DNA of 28,188 bases from an uncultured Chromatiaceae bacterium (GCA_946482615.1 CAMLSF010000030.1:1-28188); one strand, 5' to 3'; positions 1 through 7,518 are shown, numbered from the stretch's first letter. Notes: generated by a model not told the origin, from the sequence alone. Made by a program: numbers and translations.

Positions 1-324
1 CTGGGGTCTCGTTGGCTTGTGGCCTAGCCACAACATCAACTACTTTGGAGTTGGAATTTGAAGTTGGGTTTGAGTTTACCGGCCCTGAAATGAAAAAGCC
101 CATACAAAAGTGGTATGGGCTGAAGCAATAAAGCAAAAATGAAGCGGGGTAATTATGCAATATATCTGCATAGCTTCGCAACCCGGCTTTTTTAGATTTT
201 TTCATTTTTTTGCAATTACTGTCGCATTTACTGAATACTTAGTTAAAAAAACAGAATTTATCCAAAGAGTTGTAAGACCATTTCAAAGTACGATCCAAGA
301 TGTGATTAGAGACAGGAGTTATAA
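1..324. other. Left-edge stretch with no assignable complete gene
   Basis: No complete gene is visible. One plus-strand frame is open from base 2 to a TGA at 59-61 (ends NYFGVGI) and another from base 3 to a TAA near 129; either could be the 3' end of a gene starting outside the window, and I cannot choose between them. The rest is AT-rich. It holds a hairpin at 97-121 and, around 142-195, a more complex inverted structure (ATGCA/TGCAT inside an imperfect GCGGGGT/ACCCGGC) followed by TTTTTT, which could end transcription of an upstream plus-strand gene. The first convincing ribosome site is AGGAG before base 325. Confidence 0.4.
97..121 (-). terminator. Hairpin, terminator-like on the minus strand
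   Basis: AGCCCATAC (97-105) pairs perfectly with GTATGGGCT (113-121) around a 7-base loop. The A-run at 93-97 becomes a T-run after the stem on the minus strand, so the intrinsic terminator pattern fits minus-strand transcription. No minus-strand gene lies immediately to its right, so its role is uncertain. It may simply mark the end of the gene beyond the left edge. Confidence 0.3.
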
Positions 325-1209
325 ATGCAGGCCGCCAGTTTTATTCGTCTTTTCAGTTTGGCCGCGATCTGGGGCTCATCTTTTCTGTTTATGCGTATTG
401 CTGTTGGTAGTTTAGGGCCTGCAGCTTTAATGACGGGCAGGGTGCTGTTAGCTGCGTTGTTTTTAGGTTTGATGGGCTGGTTTTTGAAAAAACATCAGCT
501 GGATTTAAAAAATAACTGGAAGCATTTTTTTATTCTTGGTTTTTTTAACTCAGCTCTGCCGTTTTTGTTATTCGCTTATGCAGCTCAAACTTTAACGGCT
601 TCTGTGTTATCTGTCCTCAATGCTACTGCGCCTATCTGGGGGGCCTTGATTGGCATACTGGTGTTCCGGCAAGCTTTAACTTTGCGGATAGCGACAGGCT
701 TAGTGCTTGGTATCAGTGGTGTAGCTATTTTAGTGGGCTTTGACCCTGTTGTGCTGGAGCCCGGTGCTCTGGTGGCTGTATTTTGTGCCGCAGGAGCTGC
801 TTTTTGTTATGGCATAGCCACTCATTACACCCGCCTTGCAAAAACTGTAGCACCTTATGCCAATGCCCACGGCAGTATGTGGACCTCTGCTTTGATGCTG
901 GCTCCTGTCATACTGTTGTTTCCGATCCAGGCCGATATCAGTCTGAATGTGGCTGCTGCAGTCTTAGCCCTTGGTGTGATATGTACAGGTGTGGCTTATT
1001 TATTGTATTTCCGCCTGGTGCAGGATGAAGGTGCAACTCCGGCTTTAACAGTCACCTTTTTGATTCCGGTATTTGGTGTGTTCTGGGGCCATGTGTTTTT
1101 AAATGAAGCTTTAGGCTGGCACACTTTTGTCGGAGTCGCAGTGGTGATCACCGGCACTTCGCTGGTGACAGGTTTTAAACCTTCGTCGCTTTTTAAAGTC
1201 AAAGCGTGA
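325..1209 (+). CDS. EamA/DMT-family transporter (RhaT/YdcZ-like exporter)
   Basis: This is a 294-residue inner-membrane protein with about ten hydrophobic segments. It has the two-fold EamA (drug/metabolite transporter) layout: repeat one roughly residues 6-140, repeat two roughly 150-285. The opening LAAIWGSSFLFMRIA, the GLVLGISGVAILVG stretch closing repeat one, and the TPALTVTFLIPVFGVFWG segment in repeat two are typical of the family. The start is supported by AGGAG six bases before the ATG. EamA proteins export amino acids, metabolites or toxic compounds by proton exchange; the substrate cannot be read from sequence. The gene stands alone, with about 170 bases to the next gene. Family is secure, substrate unknown. 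Confidence 0.9.
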   Translation: MQAASFIRLFSLAAIWGSSFLFMRIAVGSLGPAALMTGRVLLAALFLGLMGWFLKKHQLDLKNNWKHFFILGFFNSALPFLLFAYAAQTLTASVLSVLNATAPIWGALIGILVFRQALTLRIATGLVLGISGVAILVGFDPVVLEPGALVAVFCAAGAAFCYGIATHYTRLAKTVAPYANAHGSMWTSALMLAPVILLFPIQADISLNVAAAVLALGVICTGVAYLLYFRLVQDEGATPALTVTFLIPVFGVFWGHVFLNEALGWHTFVGVAVVITGTSLVTGFKPSSLFKVKA

Positions 1210-1377
1210 AGGGGTGCAGATATTCAGAAGCTGTTCAGGCAATACTTGCTATAACCTGAAGCAAGCTGGTGATAAATGCATCAGTAGAGAAATTTTTGGA
1301 GTGTGGCGTCGGATCTCGCGACACTTTAACCTGTAGATCCGGGTTTTAGCGGCCACTTAATGTGGCAGGAGCTTAGA

Positions 1378-2904
1378 ATGCGTGCCCTGATGAAATGCTT
1401 ACCTTTGCTTTCAGTGGCTTTATTCCCAGCCTTGTTGGTTGCCCCTGTGGCAGCACAACAGACCGCCAGTGCCGGCAGCACTGTGCAAAGTTTTAGTCAG
1501 GCTGAGCTGGACTCCATGCTTGCTCCTATAGCTTTGTTCCCGGATACAGTGTTGTCGCATGTGCTGATTGCCTCGACTTATCCGCTGGAAATCATAAAAG
1601 CCAACAGGTGGGTGGAAGAACACCCAAATTACAGTGCTGAACAAGCGCTGGAGGAAGTTGAGGATGAAGATTGGGATCCAAGCGTAAAAGCTTTGGTGCC
1701 TTTTCCGCAACTGCTGGAGCGTATGAGCGATGATATCGACTGGACACAACGTTTAGGCGATGCGTTTTTAGGTCAGGAAGCACAAGTCATGACCAGTATC
1801 CAGACTTTGCGTAACAAAGCTTATGCTTCCGGGAATCTGGATAAACAAGAACATATTAAAGTGGTGAGACAGGAAAAAACCATCATCATAGAACCGGCTT
1901 CGCCAAAGGTTGTATACATTCCTTATTATGACCCTTATGTTGTTTATGGACCCTGGTGGTGGCACAGTTATCAACCTGTCTATTGGCATGTGCCTGTGGG
2001 TTATGCTGTGCATCGTGGTTTTTCCTGGGGTGTAGGTATTCAGATTGCACCAGGCTTTTATTTCAGCAGCTTTCACTGGCCACGTCGCCAGATTGTGGTG
2101 ATCGATCATCACCATCATTGGCGTGAGCCTTATTATTACCGCAGCCACCAGATCATTCACCATAAGAAGTCACATCACTGGCGCCATAACCCACATCACA
2201 GACGTGGCGTGAGCTACCATGCTGGTTATCAGCCAACCCGTGAGTTTAGTGGGAACCGTAGTTACCAGAATAAAGAGCAACAAAGGGAGTGGGCGGCGCA
2301 AACCCGCGAAAATAAGGGTTATGCTCCGGATCGCAAGTTTAATCATGAAAAAGAGCAACGTTTTGCGGAAAAAGATCGCCAGTTTGAACGCAATAAAAAA
2401 GGTGACGACCTGATCCGTCGCTCCAAAGAAGAGGGCCCGCGAGCTCAGGTAGAGCCAACCAATTCCCGTGAGTTCAGGGACAGGCAGCAGGAATTGCGTC
2501 AGGAACTGAAAAATAACAATCGCCAGGAGCCTGAGATAAACCGTGCGGTAAGGCAACCAAGGCCAGAGGTGGTTCGCCCTGAATCTACTTACCAAAGAAG
2601 AGAACAAGCTAAATTTGAACGTCCTGTGCAACAACCGAGAGTGGATACGGTACGACCAGAGCGTAGTTACCAGACTCCCCGTATTGAACAGCCCAGATTT
2701 GAGCAACCCAGGGTGGAGCGAAGCTACCAGCAACCCCGTGTTGAGCAGGCAAGGGTAGAACGCAGCTATCAGCAGCCTCGTGTTGAGTCGCCAAGGGTAG
2801 AACGTAGCTTTGAACAACCCAGGGTGCAGCAACCCAGGATGGAACAGCCAAGAGCACAAAGCAGAGAAATGCGCAGTCCGGAAGGTCGCCGACAAATCGA
2901 ATAA
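1378..2904 (+). CDS. Exported DUF3300 protein with His-rich middle and repetitive C-terminus
   Basis: I recognise the DUF3300 family: after a signal peptide (about residues 1-27, ending VAPVAAQQ) comes the conserved region of roughly residues 40-160, with LAPIALFPDTVLSHVLIAS and NRWVEEHP. The middle holds a VVYIPYYDPYVVYGPWWW stretch and an unusually His/Tyr-rich segment (HHHHW, HHKKSHHW, HHRRG). The last 250 or so residues are low-complexity Arg/Gln/Glu, ending in tandem VERSYQQPRVEQ-type repeats. I chose the ATG at 1378 rather than the in-frame ATG at 1360, because AGGAG at 1367-1371 sits six bases before it and the signal peptide then starts correctly. Function is unknown; envelope location and metal or polyanion binding are inferences from composition. 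An intrinsic terminator follows the stop. Confidence 0.85.
   Translation: MRALMKCLPLLSVALFPALLVAPVAAQQTASAGSTVQSFSQAELDSMLAPIALFPDTVLSHVLIASTYPLEIIKANRWVEEHPNYSAEQALEEVEDEDWDPSVKALVPFPQLLERMSDDIDWTQRLGDAFLGQEAQVMTSIQTLRNKAYASGNLDKQEHIKVVRQEKTIIIEPASPKVVYIPYYDPYVVYGPWWWHSYQPVYWHVPVGYAVHRGFSWGVGIQIAPGFYFSSFHWPRRQIVVIDHHHHWREPYYYRSHQIIHHKKSHHWRHNPHHRRGVSYHAGYQPTREFSGNRSYQNKEQQREWAAQTRENKGYAPDRKFNHEKEQRFAEKDRQFERNKKGDDLIRRSKEEGPRAQVEPTNSREFRDRQQELRQELKNNNRQEPEINRAVRQPRPEVVRPESTYQRREQAKFERPVQQPRVDTVRPERSYQTPRIEQPRFEQPRVERSYQQPRVEQARVERSYQQPRVESPRVERSFEQPRVQQPRMEQPRAQSREMRSPEGRRQIE
2710..2835 (+). repeat. Three tandem 42-bp units in the DUF3300 gene tail
   Basis: Units at 2710-2751, 2752-2793 and 2794-2835 each encode 14 residues on the pattern RVERSYQQPRVEQP. 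The third is more degenerate, and looser PRVE/PRFE motifs flank the array on both sides. The first two differ mainly at synonymous positions. Such arrays commonly vary in copy number between strains. Confidence 0.75.
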
Positions 2905-2921
2905 TGCTCTTCATTTCCCCA

Positions 2922-2945
2922 AAAAGGCAGCTTTGGCTGCCTTTT
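2922..2945 (+). terminator. Intrinsic terminator after the DUF3300 gene
   Basis: AAAAGGCAGC (2922-2931), loop TTTG, then GCTGCCTTTT (2936-2945): a perfect ten-pair stem whose arms supply A- and T-runs, so it could work in both directions. It begins 17 bases after the DUF3300 stop and separates that gene from the beta-lactamase. Confidence 0.85.
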
Positions 2946-2946
2946 G

Positions 2947-2952
2947 TATAAT
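2947..2952 (+). promoter_or_regulatory. Consensus -10 box (TATAAT) of the beta-lactamase gene
   Basis: A perfect TATAAT lies one base beyond the terminator stem and 29 bases before the bla ATG. The -35 position falls inside the terminator hairpin and shows no TTGACA-like hexamer, and there is no TGn extended -10. If this is the promoter it should be weak or need an activator. The upstream terminator argues that bla has its own promoter. Confidence 0.45.
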
Positions 2953-2981
2953 TAAGATAAACTTACAACAAGGACAGTCCG

Positions 2982-3908
2982 ATGAATGTCGTTACTAAAG
3001 GTGTTTTTATTGCTACAGCGCTGCTGATGTTGACCTTCAGTTCATTCAAAGCTTCAGCACAATCCCCGCTGTTAAAAGAGCAAATTGAAGCTATTGTGGC
3101 AGGTAAAAAAGCTACTGTAGGAGTTGCAGTATGGGGTCCTGATGATCTGGAGCCTTTACTGGTGAATCCTTTTGAAAAGTTTCCGATGCAAAGTGTATTT
3201 AAATTGCATTTAGCCATGCTGGTATTGCATCAGGTGGATCAGGGGAAGCTGGATTTAAATCAGTCCGTTACCGTCAACAGGGCTAAGGTTTTACAAAATA
3301 CCTGGGCTCCTATGATGAAAGAGTATCAGGGCGATGAGTTTACTGTCCCTGTGCAACAATTGCTGCAGTACTCTGTCTCACATAGTGATAATGTGGCCTG
3401 TGATTTGTTATTTGAACTGGTTGGTGGACCCGGAGTTTTGCATGACTATATTCAGTCTATAGGCATCACAGAGACGGCCGTGGTCGCAAATGAAGCACAA
3501 ATGCATGCGGATGATCAGGTGCAGTATCAAAACTGGACTTCGATGAAAGGTGCAGCTCAGATCTTAAAGAAGTTTGAGCAAAAAACGTTGCTGTCTGGAA
3601 CCTCTCAGGCTCTGTTATGGAAGTGGATGGTAGAAACCACCACAGGACCAGAGCGGTTAAAAGGCTTGTTACCAGCTGGCACTGTCGTGGCACATAAAAC
3701 CGGTTACTCTGGCATGAAAGCAGGAAAAACTGCGGCCACTAATGATATAGGTGTCATTATGTTGCCTGATGGACGGCCTTTGCTGGTTGCGGTCTTTGTG
3801 AAAGATTCAGCTGAATCAACACGCAGCAATGAAGCCATTATTGCGCAAATAGCTCAGGCTGCGTATCAGTTTGAACTGAAAAAGCTTTCTGCCGTCAGTC
3901 CAAATTAA
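2982..3908 (+). CDS. blaPER-like: PER-family class A extended-spectrum beta-lactamase
   Basis: A 308-residue periplasmic serine beta-lactamase with a signal peptide ending near SFKASAQ. The class A motifs are complete: SVFK with nucleophile Ser71 (Ambler 70), SDN at 135-137 (Ambler 130-132), the omega-loop Glu171 (Ambler 166) in NEAQMHADDQ, and KTG at 239-241 (Ambler 234-236). Gln before the active Ser, His at Ambler 170, and the shared stretches FPMQSVFKLHLAMLVL and WKWMVETTTGPERLKGLLP are PER signatures. By memory it matches PER-1 at most positions and has the same length; no alignment was run. Tyr242 follows KTG where I recall Thr in PER-1. The ribosome site is AGGA, seven bases before the ATG. 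No ampR-like regulator lies beside it. It hydrolyses beta-lactams and very likely oxyimino-cephalosporins, although Tyr242 makes the exact spectrum uncertain. Confidence 0.95.
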   Translation: MNVVTKGVFIATALLMLTFSSFKASAQSPLLKEQIEAIVAGKKATVGVAVWGPDDLEPLLVNPFEKFPMQSVFKLHLAMLVLHQVDQGKLDLNQSVTVNRAKVLQNTWAPMMKEYQGDEFTVPVQQLLQYSVSHSDNVACDLLFELVGGPGVLHDYIQSIGITETAVVANEAQMHADDQVQYQNWTSMKGAAQILKKFEQKTLLSGTSQALLWKWMVETTTGPERLKGLLPAGTVVAHKTGYSGMKAGKTAATNDIGVIMLPDGRPLLVAVFVKDSAESTRSNEAIIAQIAQAAYQFELKKLSAVSPN

Positions 3909-3981
3909 CAGAACATCAGGGCTATCAAAGCCGCTGACTATGGTTGTACACTGAAAGCATGATCTGAAAATGGAGTAGGTT

Positions 3982-4557
3982 ATGCAGTTATTAGGTTCAG
4001 TGGCGTCTCCTTTTGTACGTCGTTTACGTTTAGTACTGGCGGGGCAGCCTTATCAGTTTGTGGCTTTAAATATTTTTGAATCTGAAGGCCGGTCAGTGCT
4101 GGTGAAACACAATCCGGCGCGCAAAGTACCGGTGTTGGTGGATGATGGACAGGTCATTTTTGACTCAGGAGTGATTTATCGTTATCTGGCTCAGAAGTTA
4201 AAATTAAAACCATTAAGCTGGGATCAGGAAAACTGCCTGACCACTATTAATGCCTGTACAGACTCTCTGGTTGAACTACTGCTTTGCAAAAGATCTGGTT
4301 TTGATGTGACTGAAGATAAATTATTTTTTAATCTGCAACATGAACGTATTCAAGCCACGTTGGAAGCCCTGGAACAACAAATCCGGGCTGGGCAGTTTGG
4401 TGCCTGGGATTATCTGAGTATCAGTTTATTCACGTTAATAGACTGGATTTTATTCCGTGATTTGGTCGACTTAAAACCTTTCCCTGTGTTACTGCAGTTC
4501 AGAAACGAACATTTAAAACAGCCGCTGGTGGCTGAAACAGATCCCCGTTTAAGTTAA
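3982..4557 (+). CDS. Glutathione S-transferase-like protein (the gst that follows blaPER)
   Basis: A 191-residue cytosolic protein, slightly short for a GST. The N-terminal thioredoxin-like domain (about 1-75) shows MQLLGSVASPFVRRLRLVL, then HNPARKVPVLVDDG with the cis-Pro after Val, and DSGVIYRYL, which carries the usual Asp-Ser glutathione contact. The remainder is a helical GST C-domain, compact and weakly conserved. GGAG/AGG lies just before the ATG. It starts 73 bases after bla in the same direction, so the two may be co-transcribed. A gst-like gene directly downstream of blaPER is what I recall from mobile PER contexts. The real substrate is unknown, and a role in beta-lactam resistance is not implied. 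Confidence 0.85.
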   Translation: MQLLGSVASPFVRRLRLVLAGQPYQFVALNIFESEGRSVLVKHNPARKVPVLVDDGQVIFDSGVIYRYLAQKLKLKPLSWDQENCLTTINACTDSLVELLLCKRSGFDVTEDKLFFNLQHERIQATLEALEQQIRAGQFGAWDYLSISLFTLIDWILFRDLVDLKPFPVLLQFRNEHLKQPLVAETDPRLS

Positions 4558-4558
4558 A

Positions 4559-4579
4559 GCCAGAGCTGTTAGCTCTGGC
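4559..4579 (+). terminator. Hairpin after the gst gene
   Basis: GCCAGAGCT and AGCTCTGGC pair perfectly around GTT, two bases after the gst stop codon. No T-run follows on either strand, so it is either a weak terminator or an RNA-end-protecting hairpin. It lies between convergent genes. Confidence 0.45.
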
Positions 4580-4647
4580 CCAAAGGTTAGGATCCCAGGT
4601 GTTTTCAGGGACTTCTGACTGAAGCCTCAATAAACAGTCCGATATGT

Positions 4648-4670
4648 GGGTCAGAGCCAAGGCTCTGCCC
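4648..4670. repeat. Short REP-like palindrome between convergent genes
   Basis: GGGTCAGAGCC, AA, GGCTCTGCCC: a palindrome with one bulged T, six bases past the end of the ABC exporter gene. Its GGGTCAGAG arm is the same core as in the much longer palindrome after prc (27220-27266), which suggests a dispersed repeat family. It could also help terminate the exporter transcript. Confidence 0.45.
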
Positions 4671-4676
4671 CTGTGA

Positions 4677-6518
4677 TTATTCAACGCCAATAAAACCGCC
4701 GGTTTGATGTGCCCATAACTGAGCGTAAATCCCGCCTTTGGCGATCAGTTCCTGATGGCTGCCCTGCTCAACAATACGGCCTTGATCAAGCACTATCAGC
4801 CTGTCCATAGCCGCTATAGTGGATAAACGGTGTGCTATGGCTATTACTGTTTTGCCGACCATCAATTGAGTCAGGCTCTGCTGAATAGCGGCTTCTACCT
4901 CAGAATCCAGTGCTGAAGTGGCCTCATCCAGAATAAGGATCGGAGCGTTTTTCAACAGCACCCTGGCGATGGCAATACGCTGGCGTTGACCACCAGAGAG
5001 TTTTACACCCCGCTCGCCGACCTGAGCGTCGTATCCGCTGTTACCTTTGGGATCAGTCAGCTCCTGAATAAAAGTATCGGCTTCTGCTAAACGTGCCGCT
5101 GCAATCATTTCTGCTTCAGTAGCACCAGGGCGGCCATATAAAATGTTTTCCCGCACCGTACGGTGCAGCAAAGAGGTATCCTGCGTCACCATAGCTATAT
5201 GAGCACGCAGGCTTTCCTGTGATACGGTTTTAATGTCCTGACCATCTATTAAGATTTGACCTGAGTTGACATCATAAAAACGCAGCAGCAAGTTCACCAG
5301 GGTGGATTTACCTGCACCTGAGCGGCCCACTAAACCTACTTTTTCACCAGGTTTAATCGACAAGTCCAGACCATCGATCACCGGGCCGTGTTCGCCTGCC
5401 TTTTTGCCGTAGTTAAAATTCAGCTGTTTAAATTCAATCTGGCCTTGTGGCACTTCAATAGGTTTGGCTTCGGCTTTGTCCACTATCTGCTGAGGCTGAG
5501 AAAGTGTATCTATACCATCGGCCACAGTACCAATATTTTCAAACAGCGCGCTGACTTCCCACATGATCCATTGCGACATACCACTTAAACGCAGAGCTAA
5601 ACTGACCGCTATGGCGATAGCACCAACGGATACAGCATTGACTGTCCACAGCCAAATCGCCAATGCGGATATTGCAAATACCAGCAGATAGTTCAGGCTT
5701 TGCACCCAGACGTTCAGCCAGGTCGCCAGTCGCATTTGTTTGTAGACTGGCACCAGAAACAACTGCATGCTGTCGCGGGCATATTGTGATTCACGGGCCG
5801 TATGAGAAAACAATTTGATGGTGCTGATGTTGGTGTAACTGTCGACAATACGTCCCGTCATTTCTGAGCGGGCATCGGCTTGTTCTGTAGCCACCTGCTT
5901 CAGCCTCGGAACAAAATAAAACTGCAGACCAGTGTAAATCACCAGCCAGACAAGCATAGGCACCACTAAGCGCCAGTCCGCATCAGCGATCAGGTACAAC
6001 ATAGAACCAAAATACACCACCACATAGACCATAACATCCAGCAGCTTGGTCGCTGTTTCCCGCACTGCCAGTGCAGTTTGCATCACTTTAGTGGCGATCC
6101 GGCCGGCAAACTCGTTCTGGTAAAAGCCCAGGCTTTGTTTTAACAGGTAGCGGTGTGCTAACCAGCGGATCGACATGGGGTAGTTACCCAAAATGGTCTG
6201 GTGAATAAGAGCAGAATGCAAAAACACCAGTCCGGGTAAAATCAGCAGCATCACCACTGCCATAATGATCAAGGTGTCCTGTTCTTCCTGCCAAAAGGTT
6301 TCCGGATTCTTATTGACCAGCCAGTCAACCAGTTGTCCCATAAAACCAAATAAAGACACTTCCAGTGCGGCGAGTGACGCTGTAGCAATGGACATCAGGA
6401 TCAGCGGCAGCACCATACCTTGACTGTAGTGCAGACAAAAGGCAAACAGGCCCCGGGGCGGTTGAGTAGGCTCTTTATCAGGGAAGGGGTTGGTTAATCG
6501 TTCAAAAAAGCCCAGCAT
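4677..6518 (-). CDS. ABC transporter, fused permease and ATPase (ABCB/MsbA-type exporter)
   Basis: A 613-residue half-transporter. A six-helix exporter membrane domain spans roughly residues 35-325, then an ATP-binding domain from about 360. All nucleotide-binding motifs are present: Walker A GRSGAGKST at 398-406, Q-loop Gln446, signature LSGGQ at 507-511, Walker B ILILDE ending at Glu532, and switch His563 in AHRLST. It should act as a homodimer exporting lipids, peptides or drugs; the substrate is unknown. GAGGAA precedes the ATG. It converges on bla-gst, and it corresponds to the abct gene I recall downstream of gst in mobile PER contexts, apparently full length here. No accessory protein gene adjoins it. 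Confidence 0.93.
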   Translation of the reverse strand: MLGFFERLTNPFPDKEPTQPPRGLFAFCLHYSQGMVLPLILMSIATASLAALEVSLFGFMGQLVDWLVNKNPETFWQEEQDTLIIMAVVMLLILPGLVFLHSALIHQTILGNYPMSIRWLAHRYLLKQSLGFYQNEFAGRIATKVMQTALAVRETATKLLDVMVYVVVYFGSMLYLIADADWRLVVPMLVWLVIYTGLQFYFVPRLKQVATEQADARSEMTGRIVDSYTNISTIKLFSHTARESQYARDSMQLFLVPVYKQMRLATWLNVWVQSLNYLLVFAISALAIWLWTVNAVSVGAIAIAVSLALRLSGMSQWIMWEVSALFENIGTVADGIDTLSQPQQIVDKAEAKPIEVPQGQIEFKQLNFNYGKKAGEHGPVIDGLDLSIKPGEKVGLVGRSGAGKSTLVNLLLRFYDVNSGQILIDGQDIKTVSQESLRAHIAMVTQDTSLLHRTVRENILYGRPGATEAEMIAAARLAEADTFIQELTDPKGNSGYDAQVGERGVKLSGGQRQRIAIARVLLKNAPILILDEATSALDSEVEAAIQQSLTQLMVGKTVIAIAHRLSTIAAMDRLIVLDQGRIVEQGSHQELIAKGGIYAQLWAHQTGGFIGVE

Positions 6519-6888
6519 AAAATTCCTCAGCGGCGGCGAAAAGGCGGTTATTGTACGTCAAAGTTTAAAAAACAGATGTAACTATTTGACGAAAGCCCGT
6601 TTTATAGCGGCCATCTTAATTGACGCTCTGCAGCTCGTTATCTGTTTTTCAGCTGGACAGAACAACAGTTTGTTGAAAATAAATACAAAAAAATATGAAA
6701 AAACCAAAAACGGCTATCTCACGCTAACTCAGAAGCTTAGATTTATGTTTGTATCTGAAATGGGTAATTACCGAAAAATCTATAACTTAGCTTAAGTTTT
6801 CTGAGCTTGCAAAGGTTCTGATGCTTTCTACACTGAAGACACAGAGTACCCGAATCAGGGTGTTGTCTCGTCTTACAGGAGTGTTGAA
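6519..6888. other. 370-base intergenic region between divergent genes
   Basis: This AT-rich stretch must hold promoters for the ABC exporter (leftward) and the 209-residue gene (rightward). A tentative rightward promoter is listed separately. For the exporter I see TACAAT-like and TATAAA-like hexamers but no well-spaced -35 partner. Short open frames here lack ribosome sites and protein-like composition, and I do not accept them as genes. Confidence 0.5.
6807..6834 (+). promoter_or_regulatory. Tentative sigma-70 promoter of the 209-residue gene
   Basis: TTGCAA at 6807-6812 and TACACT at 6829-6834 are separated by 16 bases, about 55 bases before the ATG. Both hexamers match consensus at four of six positions. 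Confidence 0.4.
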
Positions 6889-7518
6889 ATGGATGCCAAA
6901 GAAATACTGGTCTATATGAAGCAAGCGGAATTGCAGGCAGAGTTAATAGTGGAGGCTGGTCAGCAACTGGACAGAGCCATCAAACAGTTGTATGACTGGT
7001 CTGAAGACTGGGATTGCCAGCGTCGTGCCTGTGAAGATATATACGATGCCGTGCATTTAATTTTGATCCATGCCTATCAGTTATCCCGGATATTCTGGCC
7101 AGCTAAATGCTGCGGGGAACAAGGGCTGGATATATGTCACAGGGCCATGGCTCTGCGCAGCGAAATCAATCTGCCTGACTTGAACCATCCACTGCGCAAT
7201 GAAGTGTTGTGGCGCCATGCGGCTGAGCTGGACCATTCAGTGAGGGACAATAATTCAATGCGTCGTTACAAAGCGCATCATTTAACCAGTTTTAATCAGG
7301 TCATTACCTGGATGGATAATGAAGCAATGTTTTGCTGGCTTGAACCTGCGAGTAAAATCTTTGTGTTTCACAGCGAAGAGTTTGCCCTGGAACCACTGTT
7401 AGACCTGGTGCAGCAGATTCAAAAGGAGATACAGCATTACCTAAAAAAGCAGCATCAGCCAAACTTAAGCTTGGCCAAACCTGCATTTTATCAGTATGAG
7501 AAGCAGTGGGCGAACTGA
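6889..7518 (+). CDS. Hypothetical protein, possible HEPN-like fold
   Basis: A 209-residue soluble, mostly helical protein. I do not recognise it with certainty. The start is supported by AGGAG ahead of the ATG. The first 50 residues are amphipathic helix, and HAYQLSRIFWP near residue 64 and PLRNEVLWRHAAELD near residue 105 stand out. The latter contains Arg-Asn, five residues, then His, which fits the R-x4-6-H motif of HEPN proteins. I recall bacterial hypothetical families combining a helix ending in FWP with an LRN...H motif, but this protein is not matched to one. HEPN proteins include RNases in toxin-antitoxin and defence systems; whether this one is catalytic is unknown. It ends 22 bases from a convergent gene, with a small GCGGC/GCCGC hairpin between them. 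Confidence 0.6.
   Translation: MDAKEILVYMKQAELQAELIVEAGQQLDRAIKQLYDWSEDWDCQRRACEDIYDAVHLILIHAYQLSRIFWPAKCCGEQGLDICHRAMALRSEINLPDLNHPLRNEVLWRHAAELDHSVRDNNSMRRYKAHHLTSFNQVITWMDNEAMFCWLEPASKIFVFHSEEFALEPLLDLVQQIQKEIQHYLKKQHQPNLSLAKPAFYQYEKQWAN

Noticed and set aside
1310..1340. GGATCT/AGATCC inverted repeat before the DUF3300 gene
   Set aside because: The arms are only six bases with an 18-base loop, and the following T-run is short; I could not assign it as a terminator or operator.
2170..2895. Long minus-strand open frame inside the DUF3300 gene
   Set aside because: It is a shadow of the repetitive plus-strand frame, whose codon bias keeps the opposite strand open; there is no ribosome site or family resemblance.
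6490..6795. 101-codon open frame in the gap after the ABC exporter
   Set aside because: It starts inside the exporter gene on the opposite strand, has no ribosome site and an AT-rich random composition.
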